Shown one piece after another: positions 42,157 through 54,100 of a DNA stretch of 64,000 nucleotides. The number at the start of each line of letters is the position of its first letter. Within the stretch, counting starts at the first letter, position 1. Both the position numbers and the translations under genes were made by a program. The stretch covers positions 109,645,587-109,709,586 of the forward strand of contig CM043964.1 in the NCBI GenBank assembly GCA_014529385.2, in the 5' to 3' direction. The notes under the pieces are model-generated. The model worked only from the letters and a program-made list of their open reading frames with translations. It was not told the origin of the DNA and made no database searches. The DNA is from Adiantum capillus-veneris. Taxonomy: Eukaryota > Streptophyta > Polypodiopsida > Polypodiales > Pteridaceae.

Positions 42157-45100
42157 TAAAGCGTGTTGGGACTGAGGGCGTGCGGCGGCAACAAGGGCTG
42201 AGGCTGAGGGCGTGCCGGGGCAGCAGGGGCTGAGGGCGGGCGGACTGGCTAGAACAGGGCAGTGAGAGGGGGGGGCAGAGGGCAGGCGGGAGGGGACAGG
42301 CGAGCGGGGGGCAGCGGGCAGCGCGAGGGAGGGCAGCAGGCAGCACGCGAGGGGGGGGGGGGGGGGGGGGGGAGGCAATGGCGATGGCACAGCGGGAGTG
42401 TACAGCAGCAACGAGCAAGCGCGTTCAAGAGTGAAGCTTCTTGGACATGTAATTTCAAAAAAATAGTCCCATCTCTATCTGTGATCGCACTCTCTGCGAC
42501 ATGCAGAGACCCTTCCATATCTACATAAGTGGTTGAGTGGTGCTGGTGAGTAGCAGCCAACCTCTCTGCTCCAAGCTCAATGGTAGCAATAGCATATCTG
42601 GACTCCTGCAGTATCTCCTCCGAGAGACGAAAGAGCAAGGTAGTGTCCGTCTATACTGAAGATCCCGTAGCGGTGACTGGCGGGGCAAGGCTAGTATGTG
42701 GCACAGCTGGTGGACTAGTAGCACGCAGAGCAGGGGTAGCCGAGACAGGTGGAGTGGATGTACGTGAGATAGGTAAAGGGGAAGAGCGAGGTGCAGGCGG
42801 AGTATGGCATGTAGTCACTGTAGTAGACGTGAAAATGGTACAGGAGAAGTCGTAGTTGGGATATGCATAGTGTGATCTGAAACACCCGAGCAGGTCACTG
42901 GCTCAGTAGAACCAGCAGCAAGAGTAGACTTGGAGCGGCATGCAGGTGTAGGGTGAGTCACCCTACTCCTATGACTCTCTGGCAATACTAGTAGTGACTC
43001 TACTATGTCCTTTACCACGTTGGACTTCTTCTTCTTTTTCTTCTCAAGTATTGGATCAACCGCACTGACAACAAATTTACCTTTTGCTTTGGAGTGCATT
43101 CCTTGCATATCTCCATCCACGTTCACCGGGCTAACATGGATATTGATTACCCAAGCCAACATAGGTGCTGCGAAACCCTGAAAGCTCGATTGTACAGATT
43201 GAACCTGCGCTCGAAATCGTTTGGCCCGGGACTGTAAGGATGTGTCCAAAATCTGGTGAAATCCACAAGGTATTGTGTGGATCAGACAGTAGAGGCAATC
43301 ACAGTGGGAAAACATTGTGGGCACCTTGCCACTTTTCTTTGATTTGCTGGCATCTCTGAGTAAAAAGTAGTACTTAATTTTTGGCTTGAATATGTAATTT
43401 GCCGCTACGAATGTGTGGAAAAGATAGTTGTTGATAGAGGTGAATTAGATGCAGATTCAGAAGAATTGGTATCGACAACCCTCGACTCTTTATTTCGCAC
43501 ATAGTCTGAGTGATCAGAATGTAGCAATTCTTGAGAGGCCTGAACTGTGGCATCTTTGGAAAACAGGGAGTATGTACGCGTGGATGGCTAAAGGTGGTCA
43601 TTCCCAATGCATGACCAATCCGCATAGCGGTAAGGTTGTGGCCCCGCAATTTGTAAAAACGGTTCAAAAGCTCGTGCACCATAGCCCCAGGCACATCAGT
43701 GGGTAAATCCGTAGTTGCTAATGCAGTCAGACCTAGTTGATCCTTAGAAAAGATATCCTTCAGAGAAGGATGGGGTAGTTGCAAGTGAAAATTTAATGTG
43801 AACGCTCCTTGACTCTTGGAATCAGGAGGTCTGCTGATTTCATGACGTAACACATGACGTCCCCCCTTTCTACCTCTTTGGTGCTTGAAGGTTCTGATTC
43901 GGAGCTGGAATCCAAATCAACCGGGTTCTGTAACTTTCGTCACTGGCTTCACTAGAAGTCATCTGAGTAACACCATGGCTGCTATGATCAGATTCTGCCT
44001 CCTCTTCAGAACTACTTTGTCTTTCTCTTTGAGTAGGCGTTTTGCACAAAGCTCCCCGCCGCATTTGCCAACTACTGCCTGCCATATTATCTCAGTAACC
44101 ACTCTGTGATCGAAGCAGGAAAGTTACACTGTGCAAATTGTATATTGCTCTGTATTCTTAATAGCTTACATACAAGATTTAGTTCCCACATTAGCATACA
44201 TCCATAACCTTACACATCTTGACGAGCATCAGATATCACCCTGCGTGAGTGTGCAGACTGGACGTAAGGTAGATCGTCTGACGTTGCAATGTCTTCCAAA
44301 AAGTCGTAACATTGTGGATAACTGCTGGTGCGATAGCTAAGAAGGCGAGGGAAGTGCGATGAGGGTGTGCGGGTAGGGTAGTGATTGAAGAGGATAGGGG
44401 AGAGTTGGTTATTGAGTGGAGAGGACGAGTTAGGACAGAGAGGACGAGGGTGTGCGCACGGCAAGTTGTAGGTAGGTAGCGGCGAGAGTTAGTAGGTAGG
44501 GGTGAGGGTGAGAGTTGGCAGGTAGGGGCGAGGGGAGGTAGAGAGGGGTGAGGGGGTGTAGGTAGGGGCGAGGGAGGTTAGATAGAGACGAGGGCAGCCG
44601 GTTAGAAGTGAGGGGGTTGGATAGGGACGAGAGGGGAGGGTAGGGGCGAGGGGGTTTAGATAGGGACGAGCTGGGGAGGGTAGGGGCGAGGGAGGTTGGA
44701 TAGGGACGAGAGGGAAAGGGTAGTGTCTTCAGAGACAGCACTGGACGGTGTAGATGCGAACGGTAGAACACAAATCAAAGATGATGCCTGGACATTATTT
44801 GAGTTTGTGCATGCTCCTTTTTCCAGATTGATGCTCAATTTTTTGTTCCACTGCTGTAAAGTCCTTCAGGACGATGGAATTAAGTAGCTGGTGGGAGTTG
44901 AACAACTAGGGAGATGGCGCTTTTTGATGATTTTAAGGCATGACGAGGGTTCGTGGAAAATTGAGGCATTTGATCCGTCTGAAGCAAGTAGCAATGGTGA
45001 ACGCCCAAGCTGTTGTTGAGGGTGTAGGAGATGAATACAATATTGGCTATGAATACCAGACTTGTGGTGAGGATAGAACTTACTCGGGAGAGAGAGATGG

Positions 45101-48100
45101 TTTTGTAAAACTTTGGCAAAGTAAGAAACTTAAATTCCACATGTGAAATGAAGACCGCAATTAGGAAAAGAAGAGTAAAACAGCGGCTAGCCATACTCTG
45201 AAAAAAGGGGCACAGGAAGGGAAGTGGACAATCCCATTGAAGATGAGAAGGCTCCATAAGAAAGTTCCGTGAAAAAGAGAGTATCCAATTGGACAGATCG
45301 AGACCTCAGTGCAACTGAATCAAGATACGGATTCAACGAACCAAATAGGAGAATGTTTAATGAAAGAACACGAGTATATAGAGCAGGAATCAATTGAAGA
45401 ACTTGCAGGACAAAAGATAGACATGGTCATCAGGAAGAACATTGTTTAACAGTGGGTCAAAGATGAAGGTGATTCAAGGACTGCGATGGGATGAAGACAA
45501 ATGATAGAAGTGAGCTGAATAGGTGGCAGGTTGGTCAGGAGCACAAGGCACTGGTTAACGCCAGACTGAATAAGGAAAAAGGCACTCTGCAGGTTAAAGT
45601 ACTAATGGGGAAAGAATCGCTTTTGGCTTATGGTGAGGGTAATAGCATTTGATCCTAGAGCCATTTACTAGCGGCAAGGGAACACCTGCCAAAGTCACTA
45701 ACTGGACCGCGCTCTGTGGAAAACTCTCCTTTACTATGTATGGTCCTTGCCAAGCTGGGACCAACTTCTTTGCTTTTTTTTGATATCTAGCTTGATACAA
45801 TAGCACTAGTAATCCTTACAATATTTTTGGCTTACGGAGATGGCGATCATGCCATGCTTTGCGACAAAGCTGCTCTGCTTGCAGAGCCTGAGAAGCCAAT
45901 CTGCGGCTTTCTTCCAATAAGGAGAGACGAGAGACAGAGACAAATTCCATACCCCAATTGGAACGCAGACTGCCTACTCGAGGAGATCCTAAGTTGAATT
46001 TGAACGGAGCTATGACTTCAAAGCCGAAGGCTAGTTGGAATGGTGTGTGATTGGTGGTGGCTTTGAATGAAGTGCGATATGCCCAGAGAGTGTCGTGGAT
46101 AGCTTGAGCCCATGACGTTGGATGGAGATGACGTGCTTTACGTAGGAGGGCGATCAGAATCTTGTTTGTGCTCTCGGCGTGCCCATTGGCTCTAGGGTAA
46201 TAGAAACAAGATTTGCGATGAGGATCTTGTAGTTGGTCAGCAAGGTTGAAAATCATCTCATTAACAAAGGACTGCCCCGATCACTGGTGATCTCTGGGGG
46301 ACATCCAAACCTGCACAATATATTTTCATATAAAAACTTGGCTACAACATTGCCAGTGCAATTAGTTGTCGCCAGTACCTCTGCCCACTTGGTTGCATAG
46401 TATGCGGCTAGCCACCAGCAGATACTTCCGATTACTAGGCTGGGCTGGGGGGGATTTTGGACCCACAAAATCTAAGCCCCATCTTTCAAAAGGCAACCAT
46501 GCCATGGAGACCTGCAGAGGACAGTTGGACTGCTTACTTGGTTTTGATCCACAATACTGACAAACATCACAAACTTTAACATGTGCTATTGCATCCCTAA
46601 AAATAAAGGGCCACCATAAACCACTCTGTAGAATTTTCTGGGCGGTGGTAGGACCATTGTGGGCATCCTCAAGAATATGGTCAACTTTATGGGGGAAGAC
46701 ACCGCCTCAGAACACCATCAGATTCCAACTTGTAGAGCTGGCCTCCAATTAGAGTGAATGGTCTAAACTTCAACAACAATCTTCTCTTTTGTAGTGGAGA
46801 TGCATTCTCTAGGTACAGGCCAGTGGAGAGCAAACGCAAGACATCGCCGTACCATTTTGGAGTTGTATCCACCTTAAAGAGACTGCTATCTGGAAAGTCG
46901 TCCACAATTCCTGCAGCTTCTTCTCCTATTTCAATACGAGAGAGCCCGAGCAAGGATTTAATATTTACGTGATCACTCAGAATTTTACGTGATCACAAAA
47001 CGTTAATTAACGTTAACAACCATATTAATTGGATTTTTTCAAAATTGGTTTCTCCCCCCTTCATCTAATAGTTTAAATGCATGACTTTGTCAATGTTAAC
47101 AAAAGATTCACCTTGCCAACTTGATGTTCACTCTAATGTCATTTTGAGTGATTACGTGAATTTTCAATCCCTTCAGAGAGGTGGTCACCCACGACGTGAT
47201 GCTTTACCGGGATGAAGGACCACCACGAAATCAAACTTATGAAATAGAAGTAACCACCGCTACACTCGACCTGCAACTTGTGGCTTATTAAGCAGATAGC
47301 ACAGGGCATGGTGATCAGTAATAACTTTGAAGTGAACCCCTAATAAATAGTGACAAAATTTTTTGCAGAACATACACAATAGCCAAGCCTTCCCTTTCTG
47401 TCGTGCTATAGTTGTGCTCTACTTTAGTGAGCACTCGATTTGCATAGTGAATAGGCTGAACTATTTGCTAAGCTGAATCAGCACAACACCCACATCCAGC
47501 TGACTGGCATTTGTATGCACATGAAAAGGAAGAGACCAACCGGGAGCAACTAGAGTAGGTGTTTTAGCCTAGGGCTTTGACCATTGAAAGGGTACAGTAG
47601 CATTGGTGAGACGTGTCAATGGTTGAGCCACATGTGTATATATATGGATGAACCTCCGATGATAGCCTGTGTGGCCTATAAAACTCTGAACACCTTTAGG
47701 ATTGATGAGAGGAGGCAACTTCAAGATGGAAACTATCTTCTTTGGGTCAGGTGCTAAACCTTTCGTAGACACACCACATGGCCTAACAGTGTACCTTCAC
47801 TGACCAAAAAATGACATTTGTTCGGATTGAGCTTCAAACGTGCCTCCCTGCACCCGAGGAAGACGACAAAGAGTTGAGCGAGACGCTCCTCTAGAACTCG
47901 AGAAGGTTGAAAAATCGTCCATGAAGATGCAAAGATGATCCGTGAGCAAAGGACAAAAGATGAGATATACTGTACGATTGAAAGAAGGCGGAGCATTTTT
48001 CAACCCAAAAGACATTCTGGTTTAAATGAAAATACCCCATGGAGTCACAAAAGCCATCTTGATCTGATCACCTGGATGGATGCTAAAATGATTATAGTCA

Positions 48101-51100
48101 CTGAGCCATCCATGAAACTGTAAAGTATGTGCCTTGCCACATCTTCGAGCACACGCTCAGTGAAAGGTGTAGGAAAACCATTTGGGATAGTTACCTTGTT
48201 TAGAGCGCGGTAGTCCCACACACATGCGGATTTTATTGGATTGCTTCTTAAGCGCTATGACCATGGGTGATAGCCACTCAGAGTGCTCCACTAGTACAAT
48301 GATCCCTGCTTCTTGAATTTTTTCTAGCTCTTTCTTGACAACTTCTGCATACTTAGGGTTGAGCTTGTAAGCTCTGCCTCTAACTGGCTTAGCCCCTTCA
48401 ACCAGATGGGATAGTATGGACACCCAATTCTAGTGGGGTACCTTCCAAATCTTCATAAGACCAAGCAAAAACATCTTTAAAGGAGTCCAGAAAAGAGACT
48501 AAGAGGATGTGTTGAGGGTCGTCAGGGTCGCCTAGGTTGACTTCTCTAACCGGATCAAGAGGTGTAGCTGGTGAGGGTGCATCAAAAGAGGAAGATCAAG
48601 CTGCCTCTTGGAGCTTTGAAACATCATGGACTAGTGTCTGATCGATATGAAAATCAGCATACTCTTCTTGTAACCATCCTGGTGGAAGCTCCTCGAAGGT
48701 AAGTCTTCAGACACAGCAGAGTGCTTTGGCGTGGTTGGGGAGTCAGGGACAGAGGAGGCTAAGGGGAGAGATGAGACGTTGTTGAACTCATGCAAAGGAG
48801 ATTTCTTCCCCCTTCTATGATGTGTTATAGGTTCACCGAGGCTGATGGCTTCCATCAAGGGGGCAAGAGAAGTATGGTCCTCAGTGATTGTCGCACTTGC
48901 TTCTGGATGATGTGGCTCACTAGTCTCAGCTAAAGGAGCAGGGGAAGAGGGTGGATCCTCAGGCAAGGATTGAATAGAGACCACATAGCACGGCAACGAT
49001 GTGGTAGCAAATCTCCGTCGGACCCGTCAGGTGGGGTAGGCTGGGTACGTTGCTCCAGGTCGGGTTTGGACTCCACTGACAAAGAACTATGATGAACTAC
49101 TGGATCCATGCCTCCTTTGAGTCGAATTGGTTGCTTTGGGGAGCCAGGAGTATATATCCACATGGCGTCATTTCCCCAATCATGAAGCGCTTTAGTGTGG
49201 TGCAACCATGGTCTACCGATGAGCAAAGGAAATCCGCCCTCAACCTGGGGAAGACGAACCACAACAAAATCCAAGCTAAAGGTGAAGTCTTATACCTGTA
49301 GAGGCACCTTGTCCACTATGCCCACTAGGTAGACTGTCCTCTGGTTGGCCAATGTAACGTGCAAGTTGTAACATAGACACATTGCAGGGTCTCTCTCCAA
49401 GTAGTGAAGAGTTGTACTATCTTGCAGCTGCAGGAGTAATAAAGAACAAATACAGCCAAGGAAGCCTACCGGGCCGATGCTTCTCACAGGAAAACTCTGC
49501 CTCGCCTACTAAAATTTCTCAAAAAGAAAATTTGCTCATGTCAGAAGATTCCAGAAAAAATTCACCTCTCCTTTTTCAAAGGCTGTTGTTGAATGTAGAG
49601 CTTCTGGCAGGCCCATTCCATTGAGAGGCCAAGTGCCTGTCAACTTTAGCCTTTTCTCCTTCACTGATTCAATCAAGTCGTATTCAACAATCATGGAATC
49701 CTGAAACAGTTCAGTCAAATCAATTCTCAAGTTAGACCTGGTATCTAAATACAAACCTGTAATTGTTTACAAACCAACATTTAAAGATTTTTTAGTTTAT
49801 TTGGGCCCAGAATCTTAGCATTGATATCTTAGCATGCATGTGCGTACATGTCCAACACTGAACAATCTGTTGTTTCCATCGTCTTCTTTAGTAAAGTGCA
49901 GTCCTATTATTGTTCTTGCATGAGATCGAAATTTTCCAACATACTCCCACTTGTCTTCAAGGTGGCCCTAACAAGGAAACCAAAAATCATCCAGTCAAAG
50001 TGCTTTTATCTCTGGAAGACACCTTAAAATTCTAAATTAGAAGAAGCACGCCATGCCCCCACAAGCAGCCACACCACCTTTTTAAATACAGAATTTTGGT
50101 GTGCATGTACTGTATAGACTTATGTTTATAGTTTTTAGAAAATTAGATCTTGAAAGGAATTTCTTACACAAGCCCTTCCTTACCTACAATTTAGAAGAAA
50201 TTCCAGACTCTCTGCAATTTATCAAACATTACCAACTAAGAACACTGATTGAGAAAGTAGCCCACTTTAATTTGCACCATCTAGCATCTACCTGTCTGCA
50301 CCACCTCCCTGATAGACTAGTGCTTTTGTGTGGGTCCTCCCAGTGTGTAGCTGAAATTTACATTAAGCACCACCTTTGAGCAAAAAACTTGTACAATGCC
50401 ACCAAGATGATGTTGGGGGCCAAAATGAGCCTGGAGATCCTCATCCAAAGTATCAATCCTCATGTAGCCTTTTCCAAGCACCATCCTGACTCAAGAAGAT
50501 CTCATAGATCTTTGCCTCAAGCTTCGCTAGGTAACTGTGCTTTCTCTCTAGCACTAGAGATCGGAAGAGTGACCTTGCATGTTTGTGTCCTTATTCCAAG
50601 ACTGACTTCTTTGCAGCTTAGCACGAGTCTGTTGACACCCTAGTCACCTGAAAATCCATTTTGTCCCCTCCAAACAAAGCAAAAACATGAAACATCTGAA
50701 ATGCTTCTAAATAAAGTCTACACATGACGAAAGAATTGTACAGCGTTTTATCAAAACTTTGGGGTTTAAATTTAGGATGTTATAATCTCAACTTGTTTTC
50801 GAAAAAGGCAAGTAACATTGTGTTTCCTTCCCTCTCCGCATGTGAGAACCATAACACGAAAGCAACAAGACTAGCGAGAACTCTTTTATCTTTCTCTTAA
50901 AGCTAGAGTAACCTTTTTAGCATAGAGACACACACATATTTGAAGTTTAAGTGTACTCGTGCATATTACGCCTTTGCTCATTGCACAAACACCCCTATTA
51001 CCTATGGCTTGCTAATGACCTGTATGGTTCAAAGTCTAGCAGATTGTATAATACATTAACCCTTAATGATGATTTTATTAATGTATGTAACTAGTATCAC

Positions 51101-54100
51101 ACTGCTCAGCTCTAGGCATCATGTACCCTACAACTTAACAAAACCAATTTGTTTCTTCTTGGCAAACGAAACAAAACACGTCGAAAAAAGTTTCTTGTGA
51201 CTAAGCCTAACACTCATCATCGTACCAGCTTTGGGGCACATCCTCCACAGCTTGGAGGTAGCTATAGTGCATGGAAAAGCTTCTGCTATCAAATTATGTA
51301 GCACCCTTCTCATGCTATTTGTAACCTCTTAGAGCCGAGCGCTGAGGTCTAGTGCATGATCAATGTTGGGTTGAAGGGGATTAATAAGAGAGTCATTCAT
51401 AATGAAAAGAGCACCATTGCTCAATATGTTCAAACAGAAAACAAAGTAGGGCTTGCTTCAGGGCTGAATCACACTTTGCATCATGCTAGCATAGGGAATT
51501 TTGACCCCTCTGTCTAACAGTGACGCTTGGCCTTGGGGAGATACACTAAATGCCACTTGACCTTTACATACATGACTCAAGGACAACGGTCATACATGGA
51601 TACATCATGGATGAGTTTAACCATGAGAGAGAGTTCACACAAGAGGCATAAGCCACAGCCCATCCCCAACAACTCTCGCCTTGGGATTTGGGCTATCACA
51701 AAGACACAACTCCCGTACACTTGAATCGACCAAAATACAATGGCTATCCAAACATGGGTAATTATCCTCCCTGGGCCTGTACACAAGACAAGTTAAGGAT
51801 ACAAACTGTCACAAGTTTGTGACGTGGCATGCCCAATAAAGACGAGGGACCTAAAAGGGGATTAGAGGTTTTGGACTCTAACCTTGACCAACTTATGGAG
51901 CACCGGCTGAGAGGCCTAAAACCCTTAAAACTCAAGAATTTCCCCTAAAATTGCGTAAGATGCTGAGGTGGCAATAGTTGCAAGCCTTGCTGGGACTTGT
52001 TCCCCGAGCAGCAGATTGCTCCTCTTCTCCTGTCCATCAGGAGAAAGCTGTTACATTGGAGCTCAACACGACTTTCGCTGGCTGGTAGAGTAGTAGTTAC
52101 CAACCAGGTGTTGTTGGCGACTATGTGGTACATCACTTCTTGCTAGATCTTCTCGAGTTCTTGTATCAGCCAGGTAGAGAGGCTGATCAGGAACTTTCTT
52201 TGGTCAGGTCGTGACACTCAGATTGCCCGAGCCAAGGTGGCTTGGTCGGTCATCACACTTCCTTGTTCTCAGGGAGGGCTTGGGATCATTGATCCAGCAC
52301 AGCAGAGCAAAGCCCTTCTTGGGAAGTTCGTAGTCAGAGGACTTCTTCCAGGAGAGGAGTCCTGGAAGGAGTTCTTGCTACAGAGGCTTCGTGCCAGGGT
52401 GCCCAATAGTCAACCACGGTATTGTTCTTATGGTACCAAGGGATTCCTAGGAGGATGTCACACCCTTCCAAAGGCATGATGTAAAAGTTCTTGTGCCCTA
52501 AATACCCCTGACAATGCAAACGAACTTTGCCAATGACAGGTGTAATGGCAACATCCCGTCCGGGTGCTGCTAGCGTTGCCTCCGCCTGTGGCCCCATCCT
52601 GTCGGGCGTAATTCCAAGTCGAGATGCCAATTCAGGTGAAATGAAGTTTGCCTTGGCTTCTCCATCAAAGAAGATGAGGGATTTCTGATCTCTTGTAGCG
52701 CGGATAATGTGTCGTGCTCTCTACAGTGGGTGGTCCTCAGTGCAATGTGCGTGACAATCTCACTCAAACAGACTGAAAACAGGAAACAATAGACACACCC
52801 TAGCTCACATAGACACAACAGCAGCAGTAGAGTAGACCACAACAAGTGACTCGACTATCTCAAAGCACCGATACAGACTTTGGCGTGGCAGCACACTCAG
52901 CTCGAGCCCAGGACTCACAGGTACAATGGGGTGTCGAGGTTCAGATGTGCAGGGATGGTGAAGACGTGCGCTGTGTATAGACTCACTACTCTCGAGGACG
53001 ATGGTGGACCAAAGGTGAAGAAATAGACTACTACTCATACGATGGTAAAAGGTAAAGAAGATAACCCCATAAATAACCCCTAACCATAATATATAAATTA
53101 ACGGCCATAAACCTCATAAGTGTCTTACCATGAAACCTGCCACCCCCACTAACCACCGTCCCCCTGCCCCACTGCCACGTGTCACTCTCAGCCCAGAGGG
53201 TCCGTCCAATGTGAAACAGCCTAGACCAATTGTACTAACTGTGTCCTGTGAAAGTGACACTGTAGCCTGCACTACAGGTTGCCTGCCACAAGACCGCTCA
53301 CCGTCTCGGTGAGAGGAAATACTGAAAAACTTGTGATAGAAAACCATTAGGTACTGCATCTGCACATCTTTCTTGAAGCAGGTTCTAGGCCCAAGAGTAG
53401 AGTTTAGACACACTGCACTGCTTGCAAACGTTTTAAGCCTTTGGATAGGTGGGACTCAATATGATTGCATAATCCAAGAATCCCAATTGGCTAAACAGAA
53501 TAAAGCTCCACATCAGAGAGATATGCTCGGTTTGGAACCAACGCATCTTTATTATTGATAACCATAGTGTAAGAAAATAACATGGTCCATGCTTGCAGAT
53601 AACCTTGCCGCACTTTTTGCAACAACACTCTTCTCGAACGGGGGATGACCATAAGCCCGGAAAAATTACTGAGCCCGAGGGGGTAGGGAGGGCTAGATAG
53701 GGGCGAGTGGTGGAAGGGGTGGGGTAGGGACGAGGGGGGTTGGCTAGGGACGAGGGGAAGGGAGAGGGTAGGTAGGGGCGAGGGGAAGGAAGAGGGTGGG
53801 TAGGGGTGGGGCGAGGGGGTTGGCTAGGGACGAGGGGAAGGAGAGGGTGGGTAGGGTCGAGGGGGGAGGGAGGGTAGGGGCGAGAGGGTGGGGTGAGTAG
53901 GGGCGAGGGATGAGGGTGGGTAGGGACGAGGGGAAGGAGAGGGTGGGTAGGGACAAGGGGGAGGGGAGGGTAGGGGCGAGAGGGGGTGGGGTGGGTAGGG
54001 GCGAGGGGTGAGGGCGTGCGGAGGACGATGGCAAGGTGAGGGGGAGGGTAGGGGCGAGAGGGTGGGGGGGCGGGGTGGGCAGGGGGAGGGTAGGGGCGAG

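Larger units (their letters stand above)
35954..42459 (-). mobile_element. LINE L1, near full-length but defective (6.5 kb)
   Basis: A minus-strand non-LTR retrotransposon: G-rich 5' UTR, ORF1 with a CCHC knuckle, ORF2 with apurinic-type endonuclease, RT and a zf-RVT C-terminus, and a short T-rich tail (plus strand TTTTTTG at 35,954). It is defective through an ORF1 stop near 41,077, an ORF2 stop near 39,500, a frameshift near 38,595, a stop near 38,050, and a deletion of roughly 0.45 kb near 37,860 relative to copy L2. It inserted into the extra ORF of B3. Confidence 0.92.
34571..49370 (-). mobile_element. Ty3 element B3 (minus strand): PR-RT-RH-IN plus extra ORF, 5'-truncated
   Basis: The 3' LTR is at 34,571-35,149. 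In minus-strand order the internal region holds the end of the protease (from about 49,370), a linker, RT, RNase H, integrase, a cargo/G-rich zone, an extra ORF and then the LTR. Gag, the protease active site and the 5' LTR are gone; the protease-region homology ends abruptly at about 49,370 at unrelated intron DNA. Its protease and linker peptides (LANQRTVYLVGIVDKVPLQV, SMPCYVVSIQSLP in another frame) match B1 and B2, so all three are one family. It carries a MITE-like insert at 46,954 and a LINE at 35,954. Extra coding downstream of integrase recalls Athila/Tat-type elements. Confidence 0.85.

Noticed and set aside
41835-42411. Poly-proline frames over the LINE 5' UTR
   Set aside because: They arise from the 34- and 22-nt G runs and are not genes.
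51128-51313. Frame with RLSHKKLFSTCF as the missing CFAP251 exon
   Set aside because: The resemblance to the SHRKSI segment is slight, no fitting acceptor or donor keeps the frame, and a stop ends it.
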